This document shows, one piece after another, positions 1-6,463 of a DNA stretch of 48,320 bases (its first letter is position 1; each line of letters begins with the position of its first letter). A model generated the notes under the pieces. The model was given only the letters and a program-made list of their open reading frames with translations. It was not told the DNA's origin and ran no database searches. A program made the translations under genes and the position numbers. The stretch spans positions 1 through 48,320 of the forward strand of contig QYQA01000005.1 in assembly GCA_007280285.1 (NCBI GenBank). Reading direction: 5' to 3'. The DNA comes from Methylococcus sp. (GTDB lineage Bacteria; Pseudomonadota; Gammaproteobacteria; Methylococcales; Methylococcaceae).

Positions 1-678
1 ATCACCGCCAACTATCCTGGTGATACCTATAATCAGCCAAGCACCAGTAATACGCTAACCCTGACGGTCACGAACTCTCAAGCCACCTCTACCACCTCGT
101 TAACCGCCGCCCCAGCCACGGTACAACAGGGTACGCCTATCACCTTCACGGCCCATGTCTCCGGTAATACGGTCGTGGGTCAATTTCCAACTGGCAATGT
201 AAGCTTCAAAGAAGGCACCATCATCCTCGCCAATGGGCCACTAGATGCCAATCAAAACGCCACATTCACCACCAACCAGTTAACCCCTGGCACGCATGTC
301 ATTACAGCGTCTTATCTTGGAGATGCCTCGAATGTCGGCAGTAGCAGTGCACCGGTAACCGTCACAGTGACAGCGATCAACTCACCGCCCTCATCAATCA
401 ACCTGAGCTATACCCCGAGCGACCCGACATCGTCTAACACCCCGATCACAGTGACCGCCTCTGTTTCTGGATTCCAGAATACCCAGGGACCAATCCCCAC
501 TGGGTCCGTCACCTTTTTTGATGGAAATACACAAATCCAGACGGTTCCACTCAACAATGGCGTCGCCTCCATGCAGAAGACCTTTTCATCCGGAGGTCAT
601 AGTCTCGGAGCAAGCTACACCAGCACCAATGGGTATGCTCCAAGTAGCGCTCAAGGAATCGTTCTTAAGATTCCGTAG
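1..678 (+). CDS. C-terminal part of an Ig-like repeat surface protein (5' partial)
   Basis: The reading frame is open from the first base and stops with TAG at 676-678, so the gene begins upstream of the window. The translation is rich in Thr, Ser, Asn and Pro and contains repeated bacterial Ig-like (Big_3/Ig_3 type) domains. Each domain has a 'PTGNVSF' or 'PTGSVTFF' strand, then an 'ANYPGD/ASYLGD/ASYTST' strand, and most end in a 'TVT'-type linker. About two and a half domains are visible. Such domains are typical of long secreted or cell-surface adhesin-like proteins. No sorting signal, transmembrane anchor or autotransporter barrel is seen before the stop; the protein ends in the last domain ('IVLKIP'). 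The function of the whole protein cannot be judged from this end. Confidence 0.8.
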   Translation: MTANYPGDTYNQPSTSNTLTLTVTNSQATSTTSLTAAPATVQQGTPITFTAHVSGNTVVGQFPTGNVSFKEGTIILANGPLDANQNATFTTNQLTPGTHVITASYLGDASNVGSSSAPVTVTVTAINSPPSSINLSYTPSDPTSSNTPITVTASVSGFQNTQGPIPTGSVTFFDGNTQIQTVPLNNGVASMQKTFSSGGHSLGASYTSTNGYAPSSAQGIVLKIP

Positions 679-897
679 CTGCGAACGATCAATAACAGGC
701 GTTGAGACCTCTTCGAAAGACATGATGGGCTGCCCCTAGGGCATTTACGACAGACCATGTCCTTGATACGATTCAAAAGGCAATATACCGAATCGTCACG
801 CTGTTACGATCGACTGATGTTTGAGGTTAAGAGCCAGGTCCCAAAAAGGACTTCTTACGCCACATCAACCCTTCTCCCATTTATCGAAGAGAATGCC

Positions 898-1536
898 ATG
901 AGCCTTTCTATCTATTTGCTTCGTCACGGGGAAACAACCGCCAGCGCTACCGGCGGATACTGCGGCCGCATTGATCCAGACCTAACCCCCGAAGGCCATC
1001 TGATGGCCGCCGACTTTGGTCTTGCCTACCGCGAACATCCCTTCAAGGATGTCTATGTCAGCCCCCTCTTAAGAGCCCGTCAAACAGCAACCCCCTTTTG
1101 CGAGGCCTCTGGAAAGCCCATGAAAATCCGCGATGGCCTCGCCGAAGTCGCTTTTGGCGAGTGGGAAGGGAAATCCAATGCGTGGGTCAAGGAACACTTC
1201 ACCGAAGACTATTCAAAGTGGTCCTCGGATGCCGGCTGGAATTCCCCCACCGGCGGTGAAAGAGGGATTGATGTTGCTCGAAGGGCACTCGACGTCCTCG
1301 ATGATATTCAGCAGGAACATGCCTCGGGTGATGTCCTGCTCATTTCCCACAAGGCCACCATTCGCATCCTCATCTGCGCCCTTCTCGGCATTGATATAGG
1401 CGGCTATCGAGATCGCATCGGCATTCCGGTCGCCTCCCTCGCCATCGTTGATTTCCTTGATCACGGCCCTCGCCTAAACCGCCTCGGTGACCGATCGCAT
1501 CTCCGTCCTGAACTGAGAAGCCGAGAGGGGACCTAA
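898..1536 (+). CDS. Histidine phosphatase family protein (phosphoglycerate mutase-like)
   Basis: A 212-residue protein of the histidine phosphatase superfamily. The phosphate-accepting motif LLRHGET lies at residues 7-13 with H10 as the likely phosphohistidine. 'SPLLRARQTA' at about 55-64 supplies the conserved arginine, 'EVAFGEWEG' at about 83-91 the acid residue, and 'ISHKATIR' at about 149-156 the second histidine (H151). The frame is open upstream to 757, but I chose the ATG at 898 because GAAGAGA sits just before it and the family motif then starts at residue 7 as usual. Substrates in this family range from phosphoglycerate to alpha-ribazole phosphate and sugar phosphates, and the sequence does not decide among them. 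It lies downstream of the Ig-like gene with a 219-base gap, so it is probably transcribed separately. Confidence 0.85.
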   Translation: MSLSIYLLRHGETTASATGGYCGRIDPDLTPEGHLMAADFGLAYREHPFKDVYVSPLLRARQTATPFCEASGKPMKIRDGLAEVAFGEWEGKSNAWVKEHFTEDYSKWSSDAGWNSPTGGERGIDVARRALDVLDDIQQEHASGDVLLISHKATIRILICALLGIDIGGYRDRIGIPVASLAIVDFLDHGPRLNRLGDRSHLRPELRSREGT

Positions 1537-1774
1537 ATGTATCCATGGAAGGCTCTTTTGATCACCCAGGAAGCGGCTTTCTTTGAAGGTCACGAGTGCT
1601 CTCGATGACGCGCGAGCGATGAATGCGGAAAACACTTGCAATCGGGGGGGGATTGAGCTCAAATGTGTCACCACTGGGAACTGACCCAGTCCTTCTTAGG
1701 TTGTTCTACGCAGCCGCGTCGAAGATGCCGAACTCCAACATTACCCCCCTCCTTTCCGAACGACGGAGATTGCC

Positions 1775-2101
1775 GTGAGTGAACATATCCTTCAGATCAG
1801 TGATGCTGAGTTTGATGAAAAAGTACTGAAATCAACCTCCCCCATCTTGGTAGACTTTTGGGCCGAGTGGTGTGGACCTTGCAAAATGATTGCGCCGATT
1901 CTCGAGGAGATCGCCGTTGAATACCAGGGTCGACTGACTGTGGCCAAGGTCAACATCGATAACAATCCCGGAACCCCGCAACGTTATGGCGTCAGGGGCA
2001 TTCCGACCATGATCCTTTTTAAGGACGGCGAAGTCCTCGCGACTAAGGTAGGTGCTCTTGCCAAGTCGCAATTAGCGGCTTTCATTGACGCTAACCTTTA
2101 A
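1775..2101 (+). CDS. trxA: Thioredoxin 1
   Basis: A 108-residue classical thioredoxin, the family's usual length. The active site WCGPC is at residues 32-36 (C33 and C36), preceded by 'VDFWAEW'. The cis-proline motif 'GIPT' has P77. It reduces protein disulfides in the cytoplasm, receiving electrons from thioredoxin reductase, and supplies reductants for ribonucleotide reductase and similar enzymes. The start is GTG at 1775 with GGAG ten bases upstream; no ATG is available at the right place, and the product begins MSEHI, close to the E. coli start. It lies upstream of rho, the usual gammaproteobacterial order, with a hairpin between the two genes. Confidence 0.97.
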   Translation: MSEHILQISDAEFDEKVLKSTSPILVDFWAEWCGPCKMIAPILEEIAVEYQGRLTVAKVNIDNNPGTPQRYGVRGIPTMILFKDGEVLATKVGALAKSQLAAFIDANL

Positions 2102-2109
2102 AACTCTGG

Positions 2110-2135
2110 AACCTGCCGGAACTTCCCCGCAGGTT
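2110..2135 (+). terminator. Hairpin between trxA and rho (possible terminator or leader element)
   Basis: A perfect 7-bp inverted repeat, AACCTGC at 2110-2116 with GCAGGTT at 2129-2135, has a 12-base loop. It lies 9 bases after the trxA stop. It is followed by TTTCCCCCTCCC, not a clean T-run, so termination by this hairpin alone is uncertain. Confidence 0.4.
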
Positions 2136-2299
2136 TCCCCCTCCCATCTATACAGAAACAAGACCTCCCCAATTCAGTCCACTCGGTTGCTAGCCCAAAG
2201 GCTCTCATCCCGACCTGTCACTCTGGCAGGCTCAACAACCGACCTCTGATTGGATTTTTGAATCCTCCACCTCATCATTTCACTACCCTCTTGTCATCC

Positions 2300-3556
2300 A
2301 TGAACCTGACCGACCTCAAACGCAAGCCCGCTGCTGAACTCATCGAAATCTCCGAAACCCTCGAAATCGAGGGCGTCGCCCGAACCAGAAAACAGGACCT
2401 GATCTTCTCCATCCTCAAGAAACAATCCAAAAGTGGTGAAGACATCTACGGGGATGGCGTTTTGGAAATCCTCTCCGATGGCTATGGATTTTTGAGATCA
2501 GCCGACAGCTCGTTTCTGGCGGGCCCTGACGACATCTACGTCTCACCGAGCCAGATCAGAAGATTTAGCCTCAGGACCGGCGATACGATTTCCGGCAAGA
2601 TTCGCCCTCCCAAAGAAGGCGAACGCTATTTCGCCATGCTTAAAGTAGAACAAATCAACTACGAGCCGCCAGAAAATGCCAAGCATAAGATTCTCTTTTC
2701 GAATCTGACCCCGCTGTTTCCTAAATCACGACTGCAGCTTGAGATTGGCAATGGAACCACCGAAGATCTGACAGCGCGGATCATGGATCTCGTGGCACCG
2801 ATCGGTAAAGGACAGCGTGGCCTGATCGTATCGCCGCCGAAGGCCGGCAAGACCATGATTCTTCAGCACATTGCCCACTCTATTGCCGAAAAATACCCCG
2901 AATGCTACCTCATCGTGCTGCTGATTGATGAACGCCCGGAGGAAGTGACCGAAATGCAGCGAAGTGTCCGCGGCGAAGTGGTCTCGAGCACCTTCGATGA
3001 ACCTCCAGCTCGCCATGTTCAGGTGGCTGAAATGATTATTGAGAAGGCTAAACGTCTGGTGGAACATCGCCGCGACGTGGTCATCCTTCTAGACTCCATC
3101 ACCCGACTGGCCAGGGCTTATAACACCGTCGTGCCGGCATCCGGCAAGATCCTGACCGGTGGTGTTGACGCCAATGCCCTCGAGCGACCAAAACGATTCT
3201 TTGGTGCGGCCCGAAACATTGAAGAAGGCGGCAGCCTGACCATTATTGCAACGGCCCTGGTCGAAACCGGCTCCAGAATGGATGAAGTCATCTATGAAGA
3301 ATTTAAAGGGACCGGCAACAACGAACTTCACCTTGAAAGAAAGATTGCCGAAAAAAGAATTTATCCGGCGATCAACATTAATCGTTCGGGGACCCGCCGA
3401 GAAGAATACCTCGTGCCGGCTGATGAGCTTCAAAAGTGCTGGATTTTAAGGAAGATTTTACAGCCGATGGATGAAATGGCGGCCAGCGAATTCCTCTTGA
3501 GTAAGCTCAAGGAGACGAAGACTAATCAGGAATTCTTTGAGATGATGAAACGGTAG
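2300..3556 (+). CDS. rho: Transcription termination factor Rho
   Basis: A 418-residue protein that matches Rho almost throughout, close to the 419 residues of E. coli Rho. The N-terminal domain begins [10 protein letters not shown]. The cold-shock-like RNA-binding domain contains '[19 protein letters not shown]' (about 60-78). The ATPase domain carries Walker A '[12 protein letters not shown]' at 174-185, followed by '[15 protein letters not shown]'. The Q-loop region '[18 protein letters not shown]' and the R-loop region '[12 protein letters not shown]' thread RNA through the hexamer. Rho unwinds RNA-DNA hybrids and ends transcription. The frame is open 42 bases further upstream, but the ATG at 2300 gives the family's exact N-terminus. 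It follows trxA on the same strand, and a strong inverted repeat lies after the stop. Confidence 0.98.
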   Translation: MNLTDLKRKPAAELIEISETLEIEGVARTRKQDLIFSILKKQSKSGEDIYGDGVLEILSDGYGFLRSADSSFLAGPDDIYVSPSQIRRFSLRTGDTISGKIRPPKEGERYFAMLKVEQINYEPPENAKHKILFSNLTPLFPKSRLQLEIGNGTTEDLTARIMDLVAPIGKGQRGLIVSPPKAGKTMILQHIAHSIAEKYPECYLIVLLIDERPEEVTEMQRSVRGEVVSSTFDEPPARHVQVAEMIIEKAKRLVEHRRDVVILLDSITRLARAYNTVVPASGKILTGGVDANALERPKRFFGAARNIEEGGSLTIIATALVETGSRMDEVIYEEFKGTGNNELHLERKIAEKRIYPAININRSGTRREEYLVPADELQKCWILRKILQPMDEMAASEFLLSKLKETKTNQEFFEMMKR

Positions 3557-3575
3557 CGAGGGGAAAAACAGCCAT

Positions 3576-3610
3576 CGAGCCAGGCATAGCGATCGAAACA
3601 GCCTGGCTCG
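3576..3610. terminator. Terminator hairpin between convergent rho and the exported protein gene
   Basis: A perfect 10-bp inverted repeat, CGAGCCAGGC at 3576-3585 with GCCTGGCTCG at 3601-3610, has a 15-base loop. It lies between the ends of two converging genes. Read on the minus strand it is followed within about ten bases by a TGTTTTTC tract, so it probably ends the leftward transcript best and may block rightward read-through as well. Confidence 0.6.
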
Positions 3611-3626
3611 TGCTCCCCATCATGGA

Positions 3627-4001
3627 TTATTTCAGCTTCGCTTCGAGATAGGCTTTGAGGTCATCGCGAAGATCCTCATAGGCCGTGTACTGATCCTGCG
3701 AGAAGGTCGCCTTCAATTCCTCATCCTTGGCTGCCATGACCGATTTTCCCTTGGCCATCTTCGAAAACTGATTCTCATCGCCCTTAAGAATGGGCTCCAT
3801 CTTCTCGGCATACTTGATGTTTATGGCCTTGATCTTCGTCATCGTGGCCTCATCAAGATGCAGCTTGTCCTTCATGAACGTGTTTTGAAGGTCAGCGCGC
3901 TGGGCTGGGGTGCTGTTCATCAACCCACCCTCCGCGGAGGCGTTGCTAGCCCCAAGCGTGAGGGTCAATAGGACGAGAAGAGGGGTTAGACGCTTCATCA
4001 T
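3627..4001 (-). CDS. Small exported helical protein, unrecognised
   Basis: A 124-residue protein with a clear signal peptide: a basic start (MMKRL), a hydrophobic core 'LLVLLTLTLG' and a likely cleavage after 'ASNASA', so it is predicted to be periplasmic. The mature part is almost wholly helical in character, rich in Lys, Glu, Ala and Met, with no cysteine. Its size and composition recall Spy/CpxP-like periplasmic helical proteins, but I see no LTxxQ motif, so I do not assign it. AAGGAG lies seven bases before the ATG at 4001; a second ATG follows at once. It is the last of a run of leftward genes for small envelope proteins. Confidence 0.7.
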   Translation of the reverse strand: MMKRLTPLLVLLTLTLGASNASAEGGLMNSTPAQRADLQNTFMKDKLHLDEATMTKIKAINIKYAEKMEPILKGDENQFSKMAKGKSVMAAKDEELKATFSQDQYTAYEDLRDDLKAYLEAKLK

Positions 4002-4030
4002 GATCAGTCTCCTTGAGAGGGGAAATGGGT

Positions 4031-4561
4031 TTAATTCGATGGCATGGGGACCAGGTCGATATCCGTGCGACGATTTTCGGCCCGCCCTTCGGCGGTCATG
4101 TTATCGGACTTCGGCTGATATTGGCCATGCCCTGCTGCCGTCAGCCGACTAGGGTCAACCCCTTTTTTCTGAAGGTATTCAACGACCGATGCCGCGCGGG
4201 CCGATGAGAGTTCCCAATTGGTCTTGTACTTACTCTTAAGATGGTGCCCAACAGGAACACTGTCCGTATAGCCTTCAACCTCAATCCGATGATCCGCATC
4301 GGCATCTTTAAGGGCGGGCAGCAGCTTGTCGAGGGTCTTTTTGCCGTTCCCGGTAAGCGCTGCCTGCCCAGAGGGGTAAAGCAGACTGTCTTCGATCGTG
4401 ATGCGGAGCCGGTCCTTCAATTGATGGATTTCCACCTGATCAGACTGAACCTCTGATTGAAGGGTGTCATTCAGTTGATGCTCACGATCAAAGGTCGACT
4501 GCATCACACAACCATCCAGCATGAGTGCAGCGATGAGAGGGGGCAGGTATCGAATCTTCAT
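4031..4561 (-). CDS. OmpA-family peptidoglycan-binding lipoprotein
   Basis: A 176-residue protein. The N-terminus is a lipoprotein-like signal ending in LDGC with C18 as the likely lipidated residue; Asp just before the Gly is atypical for a lipobox. Residues about 22-55 are polar and heptad-like, possibly a short coiled coil. An OmpA C-terminal domain follows from about 57: 'VEGYTDSVPVG' (D100), 'NWELSSARA' (R122), 'AAGHGQYQP' and 'GRAENRRTDI'. The D and R residues are those that grip the diaminopimelate of peptidoglycan in this family. It probably tethers the outer membrane to the wall, like Pal or MotB-type OmpA domains. No tol genes are adjacent, so calling it Pal is not justified. It lies 29 bases upstream of the small exported protein gene, on the same strand. 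Confidence 0.88.
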   Translation of the reverse strand: MKIRYLPPLIAALMLDGCVMQSTFDREHQLNDTLQSEVQSDQVEIHQLKDRLRITIEDSLLYPSGQAALTGNGKKTLDKLLPALKDADADHRIEVEGYTDSVPVGHHLKSKYKTNWELSSARAASVVEYLQKKGVDPSRLTAAGHGQYQPKSDNMTAEGRAENRRTDIDLVPMPSN

Positions 4562-4597
4562 AAAGAGGCTCCTTAATCGGGGTAAAAGTGGGCGCCC

Positions 4598-5014
4598 TCA
4601 GGGTGCCATGGATTTCTTCTCAGGGACCACAGCGGGTTTGGCTGCTGGGCTGGGCGTTTCGCCGTCACTCGATGGCTCAGGGTCGCTCGCCGCCTCCTCC
4701 GAAGGGGCCTGGGGTTCAGGTTTTGGGTGTTTTTCAGCCTTCGGCACAAAAACCACCCCGTGGACGTTATATTGCACTTCGTGCATTTCCCCATCCTCTT
4801 CGTAAGCGGCCTGAAACAGCTTGGCACCGTCCTTCATAAAAGAGGAGAACTCCACCTGCTCAATGGTGGGGTGCGTTGTTCTGAAGCTTTTAAGAACCTC
4901 CGCCGGGACCTGATAGTGGGTCAGCGAACGGCCTTTGAGAGAACAACCACAGAGGCTGAGTAAGAGGCCAATAAAAGAAAGCCGTCTCACCACCACGTAA
5001 AATTTTCGCATCAT
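4598..5014 (-). CDS. Lipoprotein with PepSY-like core and acidic Pro-rich tail
   Basis: A 138-residue protein with a basic N-terminus, a hydrophobic stretch and a lipobox LCGC at 21-24 (lipidated C24). The core, about residues 34-92, has a 'VPAEVLKSFRTTHPTIEQVEF' start and a 'DGEMHEVQYNVHGVVF' end. This resembles PepSY-like/DUF2874 domains, in which an amphipathic helix is followed by strands. The last 45 residues are low-complexity, rich in Pro, Glu, Ala and Ser, and probably unstructured. It lies 36 bases upstream of the OmpA-family lipoprotein on the same strand, so the two may be co-transcribed. Domain assignment is by eye; the function is unknown. Confidence 0.65.
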   Translation of the reverse strand: MMRKFYVVVRRLSFIGLLLSLCGCSLKGRSLTHYQVPAEVLKSFRTTHPTIEQVEFSSFMKDGAKLFQAAYEEDGEMHEVQYNVHGVVFVPKAEKHPKPEPQAPSEEAASDPEPSSDGETPSPAAKPAVVPEKKSMAP

Positions 5015-5107
5015 GAGGGAAAGGATCGCAAAGTCGATAGATCAAAAGCGAAGGGTAGCCGCATGTAAGAGTAGCAGAACCCTCTCATAAGGATGAATCT
5101 TAGACAG

Positions 5108-5135
5108 AAAAAAACCCGGCAAGCCGGGCTTTTTT
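5108..5135 (-). terminator. Intrinsic terminator after the DUF2970 gene (bidirectional form)
   Basis: A seven-A tract at 5108-5114, CCCGGC, GCCGGG and a T tract at 5130-5135 form a GC-rich hairpin flanked by A and T runs. On the minus strand it starts eight bases after the DUF2970 gene and ends in TTTTTTT, a textbook intrinsic terminator. It separates that transcript from the two lipoprotein genes downstream. Confidence 0.85.
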
Positions 5136-5142
5136 GACCCGA

Positions 5143-5340
5143 TCAGGATCTTAGAACGAATTTCACCACACCGACAATACTAAGAATCAACACCAACGTG
5201 AAGAGGACTCCTGCGACGAGGTAAGGGGTCGCAGACCCGCCTTGAAAATCCTTTTCATGACGGGAAGACGTCTGCACGCCAAATGCGGCCGCGACAACGC
5301 TGCCGATGACCTGCAAGATTGAAGGTTTGTGATCAGCCAC
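5143..5340 (-). CDS. DUF2970 family small membrane protein
   Basis: A 65-residue protein. The first half, 'KPSILQVIGSVVAAAFGVQ', followed by a basic-acidic patch around 'RHEKDFQGGS', is the hallmark of DUF2970, a family of short inner-membrane proteins in beta- and gammaproteobacteria. A transmembrane helix spans about residues 39-62 ('YLVAGVLFTLVLILSIVGVV'). The function of the family is unknown to me. It starts six bases after the end of the next upstream membrane protein gene and is followed directly by a terminator, so it is the last gene of a leftward transcript. Confidence 0.85.
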   Translation of the reverse strand: MADHKPSILQVIGSVVAAAFGVQTSSRHEKDFQGGSATPYLVAGVLFTLVLILSIVGVVKFVLRS

Positions 5341-5346
5341 GTGATC

Positions 5347-5847
5347 TTAGGCCTTTTCTTTCCGTTTGTTATCAAAGATCTTGTAGCCGATGGCCAGACC
5401 GACGACAACGATGACGGTGAAGATGGAGCGAAAACTTGCACTCCCGCTGTAGATTTCCTCTTCGTCTACATTACCCCAGAGATTTCCACCACCGCCTGGT
5501 TTGATATCTTCACCACCCCCCATCGTCAGCATGTAGTTCCAGACAAAGTTCATCGGGATAATGGTCGCGATGCTGATACCAATGGACATGATGAGAAGAT
5601 CAATCGCCCGGTTAATATCAGGGTTCTTCGTCAGGTTTTCACTGATTTCAAGGTCATTAAAATAGAGCTTAACGATCACATAACCTGGACCAATCAGAAC
5701 CACCGCAAGGCCAAAGAGGTCCTTGACAACCAAACCGCCACCATCTGAATAAAGACTGAAGGCAACGATCAGAATGATGCTGAACACGCCAATGCCAGAC
5801 CACATGAGCATGTCTGCCTTCCCAAACTTAAAAAGATCTTTGATCAT
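5347..5847 (-). CDS. Four-helix membrane protein, unrecognised
   Basis: A 166-residue protein with four apparent transmembrane helices at about 14-32, 41-62, 80-106 and 138-157. A Gly-rich loop ('GGGEDIKPGGGGNLWG') lies between the third and fourth, and the C-terminus is basic (KRKEKA). A short amphipathic N-terminus precedes the first helix. The 'PDINRAIDLLIMS' segment before helix 3 is the most distinctive sequence, but I do not recognise a family. It is preceded by the TTGAGCAACC-type end of a start region with AAGGAGC before the ATG at 5847. It sits between a lipocalin-like exported protein (nine bases upstream) and a DUF2970 protein (six bases downstream), so the three are probably one operon. 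Confidence 0.7.
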   Translation of the reverse strand: MIKDLFKFGKADMLMWSGIGVFSIILIVAFSLYSDGGGLVVKDLFGLAVVLIGPGYVIVKLYFNDLEISENLTKNPDINRAIDLLIMSIGISIATIIPMNFVWNYMLTMGGGEDIKPGGGGNLWGNVDEEEIYSGSASFRSIFTVIVVVGLAIGYKIFDNKRKEKA

Positions 5848-5856
5848 GGTTGCTCC

Positions 5857-6249
5857 TTATTGTTTTTTGAAGAAATAGAACCCTTCGAGTCCGCCTTTCA
5901 AGATGAGTTCATTTCCTTCCATCTTGTAGACTGAATAATCAATCGTTCGCCCTGGACGGCCTGGGTCATCGGCGACGATCTTGCCCTCCAGCACCTGGTA
6001 TGTCCACTCATGACGGTCTTCCGTCTTAAAGTGACGATTGTAGCCGCTGGTCACAATCGTCCCGTCGGAACGAAATTCCCAGTTCCGGTTTTCATCAATC
6101 TTCGGCTTGGTCAAAGACGCGGCAACGGATTCGAGCTTCCAGTTACCTATCAGTGGGGAATTATCGGTGAGGGTTAAATCCGCCCAGGCAGTCGAAACAC
6201 ATCCCAGCATCAGGCAAAGTCTGATGTAGCGCTTGTTGATCTTATTCAT
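5857..6249 (-). CDS. Exported lipocalin-like protein
   Basis: A 130-residue protein with a signal peptide: basic MNKINKRYIR, hydrophobic 'LCLMLGCVSTAWA', probable cleavage before DLTL. The mature part begins 'PLIGNWKLES', the GxWxL-type opening of lipocalin-like beta-barrel domains. Alternating strands follow ('NWEFRSDGTIVTSG', 'HEWTYQVLEGKIVAD', 'NELILKGG'), ending in 'GFYFFKKQ'. This pattern is typical of small 'lipocalin-like' proteins that judge or bind small ligands, but no ligand can be inferred. The frame is open to 6327; I placed the start at 6249 because it gives a proper signal peptide. It leads a leftward three-gene run. Confidence 0.65.
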   Translation of the reverse strand: MNKINKRYIRLCLMLGCVSTAWADLTLTDNSPLIGNWKLESVAASLTKPKIDENRNWEFRSDGTIVTSGYNRHFKTEDRHEWTYQVLEGKIVADDPGRPGRTIDYSVYKMEGNELILKGGLEGFYFFKKQ

Positions 6250-6392
6250 CGGTGTACCCGGAGCGAAGGTGAAAGTTGCAAATCGCAACAGAGAACTTGA
6301 ACAGAGATTGGCGACCCTGCAAAACATAGGGGATTCTTACATTTTTTAAATCGCCATAGCAAGGTAACCGACATTCTTAAAGCCGCCACCGA

Positions 6393-6421
6393 TTCCTTGG
6401 GTTAAGAAGACAGCCTATAAT
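6393..6421 (+). promoter_or_regulatory. Candidate sigma-70 promoter for metH
   Basis: A perfect TATAAT at 6416-6421 lies 42 bases before the metH ATG. The hexamer 17 bases upstream is TTCCTT, a weak -35. A short GGCGA-n-TCGCC inverted repeat follows in the leader. No cobalamin or SAM riboswitch fold could be recognised in the 130 bases upstream. Confidence 0.45.
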
Positions 6422-6463
6422 AGATTGATTTGAGGCGACCCTATCGCCCTGCTATTAGACACC

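Noticed and set aside
1-678. Repeated DNA in the Ig-like gene as a CRISPR or tandem repeat array
   Set aside because: The similarity is at protein-domain level, about 85-100 residues per unit, with diverged DNA. It is not a short direct repeat array.
757-897. Upstream extension of the histidine phosphatase to 757
   Set aside because: The extra 47 residues are basic and unlike the family, while ATG 898 has a good ribosome-binding site and the usual distance to the RHG motif.
2726-3433. Long leftward open frames inside rho
   Set aside because: They are antisense shadows of a highly conserved gene, with no domains or ribosome-binding sites.
6328-6463. Cobalamin or SAM riboswitch upstream of metH
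   Set aside because: The leader between the TATAAT and the ATG is under 45 bases and no conserved riboswitch core can be seen in the whole gap.
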